A stretch of DNA of 64,000 nucleotides. Origin: Micromonospora sp. MW-13 (lineage in GTDB: Bacteria > Actinomycetota > Actinomycetes > Mycobacteriales > Micromonosporaceae). The position numbers were made by a program, and so were the translations under genes. Positions 1-9,202 of the stretch are shown in pieces (the stretch's first letter is position 1; every line of letters starts with the position of its first letter). A model generated the notes under the pieces. The model saw nothing but the letters and a program-made list of their open reading frames with translations. It was not told where the DNA came from and did no database searches. Where the stretch lies: positions 1-64,000 of the forward strand of contig NZ_QKKX01000062.1 of the NCBI RefSeq assembly GCF_003434305.1. Direction: 5' to 3'.

Positions 1-3000
1 GTTGCGATCCTCGCCCGGCGCAAGGGCCGGGCGCAGCTACCGGGATGGCTACGCGCTCCAGCTTCCAGTAGCCCCAGTTGCGATCCTCGCCCGGCGCGAG
101 GGCCGGGCGCAGCCCGCCGAGGTGGCCCGCCAGATCGAGGCAGGACTAGCCGTTGCGATCCTCGCCCGGCGCGAGGGCCGGGCGCAGCCGACGCACCCAG
201 CCCGCCACCACCCAGCCCGCCTGACCCGGTTGCGATCCTCGCCCGGCGCGAGGGCCGGGCGCAGCAGCCGAACCCTCGTTCGCCGGCCCCTCCCGGTCGA
301 TATAGTTGCGATCCTCGCCCGGCGCGAGGGCCGGGCGCAGCTCCGCCCCCTCTCCCACGCTATCGCTATCGCTATCGCCGTTGCGATCCTCGCCCGGCGC
401 GAGGGCCGGGCGCAGCCCGGCAGCCGGTAGACGTACTCAAGGGCACGCTCGGGTTGCGATCCTCGCCCGGCGCGAGGGCCGGGCGCAGCCGCCGCCGCAG
501 ACGAAATGGTTGCCGCCTTCCTGGAAGTTGCGATCCTCGCCCGGCGCGAGGGCCGGGCGCAGCCACCGCCAGGCCGTCGAGCTGGAGGGCCGGACGCTTG
601 GTGTTGCGATCCTCGCCCGGCGCGAGGGCCGGGCGCAGCGGCATGACTGCACTACTGCAATACTGCTCGGCATGATGTTGCGATCCTCGCCCGGCGCGAG
701 GGCCGGGCGCAGCTGCTGTACGGCCCGCTGAACAACGCCAACCAGCTCGCCCGGGGTTGCGATCCTCGCCCGGCGCGAGGGCCGGGCGCAGCTGGGACAT
801 CACGCGAGTCTTCGGCACCCTGCACTTTCCGTTGCGATCCTCGCCCGGCGCGAGGGCCGGGCGCAGCGGCTCGTGCTGGCGACCGGCGCGACCGTGGAGG
901 CGGAGTTGCGATCCTCGCCCGGCGCGAGGGCCGGGCGCAGCTCCGGTGTCTCCTCCGGCGTGCGGACCGTGACGGGTGCGTTGCGATCCTCGCCCGGCGC
1001 GAGGGCCGGGCGCAGCCACCGGGCGCGGCTGAGAAATGGCGCGGTCCGCTGGAAGTTGCGATCCTCGCCCGGCGCGAGGGCCGGGCGCAGCACTACGCGC
1101 TACGAGACGTCATGATGCGCTACTACGACGTTGCGATCCTCGCCCGGCGCGAGGGCCGGGCGCAGCGCATCCCCCAACAGGAGGTACGCCCATCATGGCA
1201 AGCCCGTTGCGATCCTCGCCCGGCGCGAGGGCCGGGCGCAGCGTCCGGCGGCGGGTCACCGGACGCCCCGCAGGCTGAGGTTGCGATCCTCGCCCGGCGC
1301 GAGGGCCGGGCGCAGCACGAGACCCCACGGCACCGCCTCCTTGCCGGTGATGTTGCGATCCTCGCCCGGCGCGAGGGCCGGGCGCAGCCCGGACCGCAGC
1401 ACCCACTGCTGGCCGCTCTTTGCGGTGTTGCGATCCTCGCCCGGCGCGAGGGCCGGGCGCAGCCTTCGAGAGCATCGTCCGAGAGCAGCGCCGCACCGAG
1501 TTGCGATCCTCGCCCGGCGCGAGGGCCGGGCGCAGCACGCAATTCTGGGGGATGACGAAACCCCCGGGCTAGTGTTGCGATCCTCGCCCGGCGCGAGGGC
1601 CGGGCGCAGCCAAGTTCAAGCCGCACCGGTCGACCCAGGTCACGCCGGTTGCGATCCTCGCCCGGCGCGAGGGCCGGGCGCAGCCATCTGCGCGTTCGGC
1701 TCGACAACTCCATGATTGGCGAGTTGCGATCCTCGCCCGGCGCGAGGGCCGGGCGCAGCTCCGGCGGGTGGCTGCCGCAAGGGCTCTCGGTGGTGGAGTT
1801 GCGATCCTCGCCCGGCGCGAGGGCCGGGCGCAGCCGTGCCCCCTCCCTTCAGTGAGCCGCCTACCCAACGGCTGTTGCGATCCTCGCCCGGCGCGAGGGC
1901 CGGGCGCAGCACCCGGGCGGGTGCCCGATGACCGTCGAGCCGATCAAGGTTGCGATCCTCGCCCGGCGCGAGGGCCGGGCGCAGCCAATGGAATTGCACG
2001 GGGATATTCCGGTCGCATGGGTTGCGATCCTCGCCCGGCGCGAGGGCCGGGCGCAGCTCGGCCTGCCCGCCACCGTGCCCTGCGTCCTCCCCGGGTTGCG
2101 ATCCTCGCCCGGCGCGAGGGCCGGGCGCAGCACCGGGGCGTTCGTGCCGTCGTGTTGGCCGATCCAGGGGTTGCGATCCTCGCCCGGCGCGAGGGCCGGG
2201 CGCAGCAGCCTCATGACCGCCACCCCGTCAGCGACGTCGGGCGTTGCGATCCTCGCCCGGCGCGAGGGCCGGGCGCAGCCGATCACCCCGTCGACCACCA
2301 GGCCGTGCCGCGCCTGGTTGCGATCCTCGCCCGGCGCGAGGGCCGGGCGCAGCCCGGACCACACCGCGTCGCCGAGGACCTCCTCGACGTTGCGATCCTC
2401 GCCCGGCGCGAGGGCCGGGCGCAGCTCCCGGGCATGCGTGGGGCCGGCCGTCGGATCGGCGAGGTTGCGATCCTCGCCCGGCGCGAGGGCCGGGCGCAGC
2501 GCGGTCACCGCGGAGTGCTCGGCGCCTGACGAGAAGTTGCGATCCTCGCCCGGCGCGAGGGCCGGGCGCAGCACGGCGACGCCCGCCGCGACGAGGCCAT
2601 CGAGGACGAGTTGCGATCCTCGCCCGGCGCGAGGGCCGGGCGCAGCAGCGGAGCCCGTCGGCGAGGCGGACCAGCTCGCGGGCGTTGCGATCCTCGCCCG
2701 GCGCGAGGGCCGGGCGCAGCGAGCACCGGGGGCAGCCGTACAAGCTGACCGACGCTGGGTTGCGATCCTCGCCCGGCGCGAGGGCCGGGCGCAGCATGTG
2801 CAGCACATGCCAATCGCAGGAAGACACGCAGGTTGCGATCCTCGCCCGGCGCGAGGGCCGGGCGCAGCGGCGGGACACGACCCAGCTCGGGGATGTCAGC
2901 CGTCAGGTTGCGATCCTCGCCCGGCGCGAGGGCCGGGCGCAGCACATACGTCCGCGTGACCGTCGCACGGTCGCCCGCGTGGTTGCGATCCTCGCCCGGC

Positions 3001-3244
3001 GCGAGGGCCGGGCGCAGCATTAGGTAAGGTGTCACGCGTTGTGACGCAACACGCGTTGCGATCCTCGCCGGGCGCGAGGGCCGGGCGCAGCCTGACCTGG
3101 TCAGGCAGCGGACCGGGTGTTAACGCCCGGCGTTGCGATCCTCGCCCGGCGCGAGGGCCGGGCGCAGCAGTGATGGTCCGCTGTGACCTGTTCATCGATG
3201 ACGACACGTTGCGATCCTCGCCCGGCGCGAGGGCCGGGCGCAGC
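1..3244 (-). CRISPR. CRISPR array 1 (type I-C), 44 repeats in window
   Basis: There are 44 copies of a 37-bp repeat and 43 spacers of about 36-42 bp. On the plus strand the repeat begins GTTGCGATCCTCGCCC and ends GGGCCGGGCGCAGC. Read on the minus strand it has a 7-bp GC stem (GCCCGGC/GCCGGGC) followed by GAGGATCGCAAC, the usual 3' end of type I-C repeats, so transcription runs leftward from the leader at the right end. The repeat at position 1 has a G-to-A change and sits on the window edge, so the array may continue outside. The repeat at 3055 has a C-to-G change inside the stem. Nearly all other repeats are identical, which suggests an active array. ORFs read through the array are artefacts. 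Confidence 0.98.
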
Positions 3245-3370
3245 GGTTCCCGAGCAGCGGAAATAGGAATCTGTCGATGCACATTCGACTCACTCGCGGT
3301 CCGTTTTATTCATCTAATCCACATTTTTCGGCTCGGAACCCCCTGGTATATCCGCGTTCACTTGGGGTTC
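3245..3370 (-). promoter_or_regulatory. CRISPR leader of array 1
   Basis: This 126-bp stretch is clearly more AT-rich than its surroundings and lies between the last repeat and the cas2 stop codon. It aligns closely with 16416-16539, the matching region of array 2. The most conserved block is near TTATTCATCTAATCCA (plus strand). An inverted repeat GGAACCCC/GGGGTTCC (3335-3342 and 3364-3371) touches the cas2 stop codon and is present at both leaders; it could be a cas2 terminator or a leader-anchoring element. A leader carries the crRNA promoter and the integration site for new spacers, which fits its position. Promoter boxes are not clear enough to place. Confidence 0.85.
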
Positions 3371-3661
3371 CTAGATCACCAACGTTCCCCGCGGGTCGAT
3401 CGGCCGCGGCTTGCCGAGATGCTCGACGTCGTCAAGCGCGTAAGCCGGCAGCCGGTAGATCCGGATGCTGTCCTGAGTTGGGTCGATGACTTCCTGGAGC
3501 GCGGCGACGAAGCGCACCTTGTCGGTTTCGCGGCAGACCACCTCGAACACTGACTTCTGCACGCGGTGCCCGTACGCCTCACAGATCTTGGCGACCTTGC
3601 GGAGTCGGCGTTGCCCCTGCGGGGTGACCGTCTCGACATCGTACGTGACGAGTAGATCCAT
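3371..3661 (-). CDS. cas2: CRISPR-associated endonuclease Cas2
   Basis: This 96-residue protein has the Cas2 ferredoxin-like fold signature: an N-terminal strand MDLLVTYDV with the conserved Asp at residue 8, then an RRLRKVAKICEAYG helix. Cas2 forms the Cas1-Cas2 integrase that inserts new spacers at the leader end. The ATG lies 3 nt after the cas1 stop, so it is the last gene of the operon, and its stop abuts the array-1 leader. A second copy at 16540-16830 differs at only 11 of 96 residues. Confidence 0.97.
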   Translation of the reverse strand: MDLLVTYDVETVTPQGQRRLRKVAKICEAYGHRVQKSVFEVVCRETDKVRFVAALQEVIDPTQDSIRIYRLPAYALDDVEHLGKPRPIDPRGTLVI

Positions 3662-3664
3662 GGC

Positions 3665-4693
3665 TCAGTTCACCATCCATGGCCGGTACGCGGCCGTGTC
3701 TCCGCGGAGGTGACGTGCGAGCAGCCGGGCCTGCACGAGTGGCAGCAGCGCGGCGGGCACCTGCCGGCCGAGCTGCGTGTGTGGCCATTCGCGTTGCCGG
3801 CTCTGCTGCCAGGCACCCAGCACGGTCTTTCGTCCACTGTCTGTGAGCCGGTACGCCCCGTTTGGCAGTTCCTCAAAATCGGTCGGTGTCAGCTCTCGCC
3901 TGTTGAGCATGGTGAGCGCGAGCCGGTCGGCCAGTAGCGGCCGGAACTCTTCCATCAAGTCCAGGGCGAGAGCGGGCTTACCTGGCCGGACGGCGTGCAG
4001 GAAGCCGATGTACGGGTCGAGTCCGACTTGGTCGAGTGCGCCCTGGACAGCGACGCGCAGCATGCCGTACAGGAAGGAGAGCAGGCAGTTCAGCGGATCG
4101 GTGGGCGGTCGCTTGTTGCGCCCGGACGCCTTCCAGTCCTTGCTTTCACCGAGCAGGTACGGCATGGCGGCGAAGTAGTCGCGTGCGGCGATGCCTTCGA
4201 CGCCGAGCACCTCGTTGGTGCTGGCTGCGGTGGCGAGCAGTTCAAGCCGCCCGGCCAGCAGTTCGGCGCTCGCCCGCAGCGCGGTCTGCCGGTGTCCCTT
4301 GGTGTCCCGGGCGGTGCGTAGCAGCACTTGCCGCGCGTTGTGTATCTTGCCGGCGACGATGGCGACCGCGATCGGCAATTGCCGGTCCGGCGAGTCAGCG
4401 GCCCGGTGCTGGGCTTGGCGGAGCAGCGGATTGCCGTGAGTGGGGCCGACCAGGCCGGCCCGGAACCGCCCGCTGCCGGTGAGCCAGCTGACCGAGCGTC
4501 CGTCGTCGGCGCACCGCAGCAGTAGATCGTCGCTGGGTGTCACACCGCCGAACAGGACCAGGTGGTCGAGCCGGACGAGCGGCAGCAGCCGGCGGCCGGG
4601 CTGGTCGGGGTGGTACACCCGCACGGTGTCACCGTCGAGGCGCAGGCTGGTGCCGGGGGTCTGCACGTAGAGGGTGTTGAGCAGCTCAGTCAC
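3665..4693 (-). CDS. cas1: CRISPR-associated endonuclease Cas1, type I-C
   Basis: The protein has 342 residues, the normal length for I-C Cas1. The expected metal ligands are visible: Glu166 in GVEGIAARDYF, His233 in GFLHAVRPGKP and Glu248 in DLMEEFRP. Cas1 is the integrase subunit that, with Cas2 and Cas4, processes prespacers and joins them to the leader-proximal repeat. The start overlaps the cas4 stop by 8 nt, and the stop lies 3 nt before cas2, so translation is probably coupled. It is the only cas1 in the window, so it must serve both arrays if both are active. Confidence 0.98.
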   Translation of the reverse strand: MTELLNTLYVQTPGTSLRLDGDTVRVYHPDQPGRRLLPLVRLDHLVLFGGVTPSDDLLLRCADDGRSVSWLTGSGRFRAGLVGPTHGNPLLRQAQHRAADSPDRQLPIAVAIVAGKIHNARQVLLRTARDTKGHRQTALRASAELLAGRLELLATAASTNEVLGVEGIAARDYFAAMPYLLGESKDWKASGRNKRPPTDPLNCLLSFLYGMLRVAVQGALDQVGLDPYIGFLHAVRPGKPALALDLMEEFRPLLADRLALTMLNRRELTPTDFEELPNGAYRLTDSGRKTVLGAWQQSRQREWPHTQLGRQVPAALLPLVQARLLARHLRGDTAAYRPWMVN

Positions 4694-5336
4694 GCCACTG
4701 TCCCAATGGTCGTGGGGTCAACAGGTTGGTTGTGGCCTGCCGCCGGCCGTCGGTCAGCTCGGGCAGGCAGTCCTCGCGTAGGGAACATCGCCGGCAGCGG
4801 GCGTCGTTGCGTGCCGCCGGCAACGCCGGGTTGTCCATCAGCCGGCGTACGGCCATGGTCGCGGCCACGACCTGGTCGAGCAGGTCGGCGTCGATGGGTA
4901 CGGCGTGTCTGCGCCTTTCGGCAACCGAGTAGATGTAGCCGGTCGGCACGTCGAAGCCGGCTTCGAGTAGGCAGAGTGCCTGCCCACCGAGTTGCAGCTC
5001 GGCCGGCCCGCCGGCTTTGTACCGTCCGACCTTGTACTCGACCGGTGTGGCCGTGCCCTTCTCGAACTCGACAATGTCGCAGATGCCGCGGAGGCCGTGG
5101 GTGTGGCTCCACACCGGTAGTGACCGGACCACGGTGAGGCCTCGGCGCCGCTGGATGCCGGGCAGGTCGACGGTGGTGTGGCTGAGGTCGCCGCGTACCG
5201 TCTCGACGCTTTCCGACCAGACACCCTCAACGTGGATCAGCGCGGTCTGCCGGTGGCAATAGGCATAGTGCTCCAGCGCGGACAGCGGCACCTCCCGCTG
5301 GTCGGTGCCGCTGTCCGTCGAGTGGTCGTCGGTCAC
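4686..5336 (-). CDS. cas4: CRISPR-associated exonuclease Cas4
   Basis: This 216-residue RecB-like nuclease has an iron-sulfur cluster set of Cys27 (YCHRQ), Cys181, Cys184 and Cys190 (CRRCSLREDC). Nuclease residues are Asp87 (GICDIVE), Glu100 and Lys102 (PVEYK), with a QLGGQALCLLE motif after them. In type I-C systems Cas4 joins Cas1-Cas2 and selects and trims prespacers so that the PAM is read correctly. It overlaps cas1 by 8 nt and cas7 by 4 nt. The PAM inferred here from spacer pairs is TTC. Confidence 0.96.
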   Translation of the reverse strand: MTDDHSTDSGTDQREVPLSALEHYAYCHRQTALIHVEGVWSESVETVRGDLSHTTVDLPGIQRRRGLTVVRSLPVWSHTHGLRGICDIVEFEKGTATPVEYKVGRYKAGGPAELQLGGQALCLLEAGFDVPTGYIYSVAERRRHAVPIDADLLDQVVAATMAVRRLMDNPALPAARNDARCRRCSLREDCLPELTDGRRQATTNLLTPRPLGQWRD

Positions 5337-6223
5337 AGCCAGAGGTCGACCAGCTTGGTCAGCTCGACACCGTCCGGCAGCCCCGACTCGTCGATGTCCC
5401 GGGTGTAGTCGGTGTGGGCGCGCGGCGCCTTCTCACGGTTGACTCGGTCGACCGTGATGCGTTGGGTGAGGGCAGCCGAGGGGGCGACTCCGAAGGCGTC
5501 GGGATGGCTGAACACGTAGAGCCCGCACAGCTTCATCTCGCCCCGGGTGGCGGCCCGGTCGTGGTCGAACATCACGGTGATGGCCTGCCACAAGGCGGCC
5601 AGGTCATCGCCGGTCACGCCGGTCTTTGTGGCGCGCGGCGCGGAGTAGAACAGGTGCGCCCGGTAGAGGCCGTACGGAACGGTCCACTTGGAGCCGATCT
5701 CCGTACGCTCTCCCTTGTCGATGTCCTCCTGTCGGGTCTGCGTGACCCGGGTGATGGTGTGGTCGGTGGGCAGGATCGGATCGATGCTGCGGGCGAAGGT
5801 CAGCTGCAGCGGGCCACGGACCTGCCCGGCACCGCCGCTCCTGCCGGTGCTGAGGACCGCGCCGAACATCCGGACGTCGAAGTAGTGCTGGCAGAGCCAC
5901 TGCTGGGCCGCAGCGATCTCGGCCGGGGTCGGCTTGTTGCTGACCTTGGGCGGCTTGGCGACATAGGCACCCTCGATCCGGGTGTTCAGGGCGTGGCCGG
6001 CCTCGACGAAGATGCCGTACCGGGGATCGTCGCCCCGCAGCAGCGACACCGTATCGCGGATTTTGCGCTTGATCGCCACGTCGGTGACCAGGCCCTGTCC
6101 GCTCTCGTCGTCGGTCCGCGGCTGGTTGCCGGCGTCCGGGTCGCCGTTGGGGTTGCCGTCGCTGACGTCGAACAGCAGGACGGCGTCGTGGCGGCGGGTC
6201 GGGTCGAGGTGCGCGGCGCTCAT
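5333..6223 (-). CDS. cas7: Cascade backbone subunit Cas7 (Csd2), type I-C
   Basis: The gene encodes 296 residues. The ATG at 6223 is chosen because it overlaps the cas8c stop as ATGA and gives the usual Csd2 start, whereas the open frame extends much further upstream. The family signature DGNPNGDPDAGNQPR appears near residue 20, followed by a typical RAMP-fold body. Several Cas7 copies coat the crRNA in Cascade and flip out every sixth base of the guide. That geometry matters for the partial target described at 9038. Confidence 0.96.
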   Translation of the reverse strand: MSAAHLDPTRRHDAVLLFDVSDGNPNGDPDAGNQPRTDDESGQGLVTDVAIKRKIRDTVSLLRGDDPRYGIFVEAGHALNTRIEGAYVAKPPKVSNKPTPAEIAAAQQWLCQHYFDVRMFGAVLSTGRSGGAGQVRGPLQLTFARSIDPILPTDHTITRVTQTRQEDIDKGERTEIGSKWTVPYGLYRAHLFYSAPRATKTGVTGDDLAALWQAITVMFDHDRAATRGEMKLCGLYVFSHPDAFGVAPSAALTQRITVDRVNREKAPRAHTDYTRDIDESGLPDGVELTKLVDLWL

Positions 6224-8049
6224 GCGTCGTCTCCTTCGTCGTCGGTGTTCGGCGCCGCGTCGTCGGGCTCCGGGGGCAGGTCGGTCTTCTTCTTGTTCGC
6301 GGCTGCCGCGAGTCGTTCGACCCGCATCTCGGCCCGCTGCTGGTGGTAGCCGAGGATGAACTGGGCCTTGTCGGTCAGCACCGCGACGCTGGGAATCGCA
6401 TCGATCTGGACAAAGAGGTCGTCGAGTCGGCGTTCGTACGCGTCCGACCACTGCGGTCGGCGGAGGGGCCCGCGCAGCCGTTTGAGCCACGCCTGCACGT
6501 TGCGGCGGCCGGAGACGATGACGACCTGCGGGTTGTCGATAGCGCGGCCGAAGTAGCGTTCGGCGAAGGTGGTGTTCAGCTTCTGGTCGGCGACCCGGAA
6601 CACGGTCCGTTGCAGGTCGTCCATCACGGCGAAGATGCGGCCGGACACGTAGGCCGGCGGCTGCTTGTGCTCGACGTTCAAGGTCGGCGTCAGCCTCTCT
6701 CGTTCATGCTCGGGCAGGGTCGGGTGGCGGCGGAGAGCGAGCCGGATCAGCGCGGCGCGGGCCGGGTCGAGCCGGCCGTCGATACGGATCCGGTTGATGA
6801 CGTGGTTGAGCAGTTTCGGTGGCAGTGGCCGCTTGAGCAGCGCAGCGCCGAGCAGCCCGTGGAACAGGTCTGGTGGTCGCTGTTCGCCGGAGGCACCGAA
6901 CTTGGTCCAGGTCCCGGGACCTCCGTTCCGCCCGGCCTCGAACCGCCCGGCCGCCCGGGCCAACTGGGAGACCTTGACCTCCACCACCTCACCGGTCCAG
7001 GCGTCGACGATCCTGTGGTCGTCGAACCAGGCCCGGACGTTGTCCTTCACGCGACTGATCGGCTGCTCGACCCAGTCCCGGACGACCACCCGGGCGACGT
7101 TGCCACCTACGGTCACCGAGCAGTACCGGGACAGGTCGTCAACCGTCGCTTCCGTACCGCTGGCGGGGCCGGCGATCAGGTTCCGGATCTGGGCAGGGTC
7201 CAACTGCTCGACAGTCGCCCACGGGTCGAAGGTCGAGCCGCCCAGCACCCACCAGGCGAGCCGGGCATTCTGCCCGGACAGCGCGGTGCTGTGTAGCGGA
7301 TCGGAGAGCAGACCGGTCAGCGCGGTCGTGAACTTGAGGCCGCAGTCGGCGCAGATCGGGGTGTTGGTCAGGGACTTCTGCAGCTCGTATCCGTGCGCGG
7401 CCTCGTTCATGCTGACCAGCGACGCGTTCTGGGTAGCGCCGGGCACCCACCGCCGAGGAATCAGCTGCGGCACCGTCTTGAGCAACGGCTGCACCTGCCC
7501 GCAGACCAGACACAGGCCAGACAGCCCCGAACCCTTCCGGTCACCGGCCACCTCGGCCCAGAAACGCCGCGCCGGGCTGGTGTCCGCGGCGTAGACCCCG
7601 TCGACCCAGAAGCCGATCAGGTCTCCCCTGCTCCAATCGGACGGCGGTTGAAGCTTGCTGGCGTGCCCGCCGCGGTAGAAGGCGGCGATGGCCGGGCCCA
7701 CGTCGTCAGGCTCGGCGGCAGCCCACTCTGTGATCAGGGCGCGGAAGGCGTCGTGCTGCTTCGCGACCCGCTCCGGTTTGGCCCCCTCCGACAGCCAGCC
7801 GAAGACGTACTCGCCGTTGTCGACCGCGAGCACAGGCGAGATCCCGGCGGTCCGGGTCACCGCCGGCACCAGCGAGGTTGCGCCAAACTTACGGTGCGGG
7901 TCGTCCTTGTCCGCCGTGTCGACAAGGCCACCTCGGGGTACGCCGCTCCCGTCGATCTCCAGGCTCCAGCGCACCGGTTTGCGGGCGTAGAACGCCGGGA
8001 TGACGTCCTTGCTGGTGTCGGCGTACTCCACCAGCCGTTGCAGCAGCAC
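6220..8049 (-). CDS. cas8c: Cascade large subunit Cas8c (Csd1)
   Basis: The gene encodes 609 residues from a GTG at 8049, which overlaps the cas5c stop (TAGTG). The open frame continues upstream but only inside cas5c. The start VLLQRLVEYADTSKDVIP is typical of Csd1. Two CxxC pairs (CLVCGQ and CADCGL, near residues 180-225) look like a zinc-binding site. The Lys/Asp/Glu-rich tail is probably disordered. Cas8c is the PAM-sensing large subunit; in I-C systems an internal start often also makes a small Cas11 subunit from the 3' part, which I cannot place with certainty here. Confidence 0.95.
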   Translation of the reverse strand: MLLQRLVEYADTSKDVIPAFYARKPVRWSLEIDGSGVPRGGLVDTADKDDPHRKFGATSLVPAVTRTAGISPVLAVDNGEYVFGWLSEGAKPERVAKQHDAFRALITEWAAAEPDDVGPAIAAFYRGGHASKLQPPSDWSRGDLIGFWVDGVYAADTSPARRFWAEVAGDRKGSGLSGLCLVCGQVQPLLKTVPQLIPRRWVPGATQNASLVSMNEAAHGYELQKSLTNTPICADCGLKFTTALTGLLSDPLHSTALSGQNARLAWWVLGGSTFDPWATVEQLDPAQIRNLIAGPASGTEATVDDLSRYCSVTVGGNVARVVVRDWVEQPISRVKDNVRAWFDDHRIVDAWTGEVVEVKVSQLARAAGRFEAGRNGGPGTWTKFGASGEQRPPDLFHGLLGAALLKRPLPPKLLNHVINRIRIDGRLDPARAALIRLALRRHPTLPEHERERLTPTLNVEHKQPPAYVSGRIFAVMDDLQRTVFRVADQKLNTTFAERYFGRAIDNPQVVIVSGRRNVQAWLKRLRGPLRRPQWSDAYERRLDDLFVQIDAIPSVAVLTDKAQFILGYHQQRAEMRVERLAAAANKKKTDLPPEPDDAAPNTDDEGDDA

Positions 8050-8750
8050 TAGACCCCCTGGCCTTCCATCGGGAGCGCCAGCTCGATTCCCCGCTCGGGC
8101 ACGTAGAGCACGCCGGCGGCGACCCGGGCGGCAAACCACTCCATCCGAGGCTGGGCGGATGTCCCGTCCCGGTGGACGGAGTGCAGCATGATGCCGATCT
8201 CCTCGTTGACGTCCGCGCGCCGGGTGTCATCCGGCCAGCCGAAATCGGCGCTGAACTCCCGAGTGCCGAGGTACGGCTGCTGGAAGCAGGCTCCCTTGCG
8301 GACCCGGCGACGAAGCTGGTCCCGGTACGCCGCGACCCGCTTGTCCGCGTGTGCGGCCAACTCGATATGGGCGTGGATCCGGTACGCGACGTCGCGCAGG
8401 CAGACGGCGTTGCGTTGATCGCGGTGCGCGGCGGTGTCGACCCGGCGGGTGCCCTTGATCGCCTCGGCGAGCGGCGCGACGTCGGAGGTCTCGTTGCGCC
8501 GAACCGAGAAGTGCCTCACGGGCTTGAGCACCTCGATCGCGACAATCTGGTACCGCATCTCCGGCTTCCAGAAGATCGATTCCAGAACGCCCACTGCGGC
8601 AGACGGGGTCATCACCGGATAGCTGACCCGCTCCACCTTCAACTCGGGCCGCGAGAACAGCGCCGCCTCACCGCTGACCTGCACCACAACTGGGAGCTCA
8701 CCCTCCGCGCTCCGCCGCAGAGTCAGCCCGTTGACCACGTCGGTCGTCAC
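8049..8750 (-). CDS. cas5: crRNA-processing Cascade subunit Cas5c (Cas5d)
   Basis: I place the start at the GTG at 8750, preceded 8 nt away by GGGAGGG, giving 233 residues; an open frame to 8903 exists but lacks family similarity there. The conserved core reads FSRPELKVERVSYPVMTPSA then GVLESIFWKPEMRYQI, diagnostic of Cas5c. Type I-C systems lack Cas6. Cas5c cuts the pre-crRNA at the base of the repeat hairpin, leaving an 11-nt 5' handle. That handle, AGGATCGCAAC, occurs at every repeat and also in the isolated element just upstream of this gene. Confidence 0.95.
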   Translation of the reverse strand: MTTDVVNGLTLRRSAEGELPVVVQVSGEAALFSRPELKVERVSYPVMTPSAAVGVLESIFWKPEMRYQIVAIEVLKPVRHFSVRRNETSDVAPLAEAIKGTRRVDTAAHRDQRNAVCLRDVAYRIHAHIELAAHADKRVAAYRDQLRRRVRKGACFQQPYLGTREFSADFGWPDDTRRADVNEEIGIMLHSVHRDGTSAQPRMEWFAARVAAGVLYVPERGIELALPMEGQGV

Positions 8751-8931
8751 AGCACAATCCCTCCCAAGATCAGAGCCATCGAACACACGATCGACAAGGC
8801 ACCGAACCACGAAATCAGCGGCCCCTCGCACACCAAGTGCGAGGATGCCCGATCGGTATGACAAGAACGGCTCGACGTTGTCCATCACCGACCGACAGAC
8901 CATCCAGCATCAACTAGCAAATAGACCATGC

Positions 8932-9015
8932 TGGACGGCGCCGACACCTTCTGTGATGCACCCAAGGTTGCGATCCTCAGCGCCAAGGCACTGCAGGCCA
9001 GTTCCACACTGACAA
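8932..9015 (-). ncRNA. Isolated CRISPR-repeat-like RNA element (candidate CreR/CreA)
   Basis: On the minus strand a 6-bp hairpin CAGTGC-CTTG-GCGCTG (about 8978-8993) is followed directly by AGGATCGCAAC (8967-8977), identical to the 11-nt handle of the array repeats. The stem sequence differs from the array repeat but the fold is kept. A spacer-like tract beginning CTTGGGTGCATCACAG follows from 8966 downward. Its first 16 nt match 9038-9053 at 13 positions, and that site has TTC at 9035-9037. It lies in the 5' region of the cas5c operon. I infer a crRNA-like guide cut by Cas5c that directs Cascade to nearby promoters; transcription start and 3' end are guesses. Confidence 0.7.
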
Positions 9016-9022
9016 CCGGCTC

Positions 9023-9072
9023 AGCATAGCGAACTTCCTTGGTTGCATGACGGTGACCGTCCGTTGTAGATT
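9023..9072. promoter_or_regulatory. Divergent promoter region with partial crRNA-like target site
   Basis: A TTC at 9035-9037 precedes CTTGGTTGCATGACGG (9038-9053), the partial match to the spacer-like tract at 8966. The same stretch holds promoter-like boxes on both strands: on the minus strand TATGCT (9023-9028) with a weak GTCATG about 17 bp upstream; on the plus strand TTGCAT (9043-9048), 18 bp, TAGATT (9067-9072). Cascade bound here would cover both -35 regions. Box assignments are weak because actinomycete promoters vary. Confidence 0.5.
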
Positions 9073-9202
9073 CCTCGAGCTTGGTCGGGTGCATGCCCGG
9101 CTCCGAGTTGGGCCGGCACCGTTCGCCCCCAAAAGCGACGGTCCGCTGCGCCAACAGCGGACCGCCCAGCTCCCCGCCATCCGTAAGGTCGAAGGGAACC
9201 AG

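Noticed and set aside
1..3035. Long open frames on both strands across array 1, rich in ILARREGRAQ- or RPALAPGED-type repeats
   Set aside because: They are the 37-bp CRISPR repeat translated in different frames; spacers add unrelated short peptides.
5333..6490. Upstream extension of cas7 into cas8c
   Set aside because: The ATG at 6223 overlaps the cas8c stop and gives the normal Csd2 N-terminus; the extension is the cas8c antiframe.
8751..8903. Upstream extension of cas5c to an ATG at 8903
   Set aside because: The GTG at 8750 has a strong ribosome site and matches the usual Cas5c start; the added 51 residues have no family similarity.
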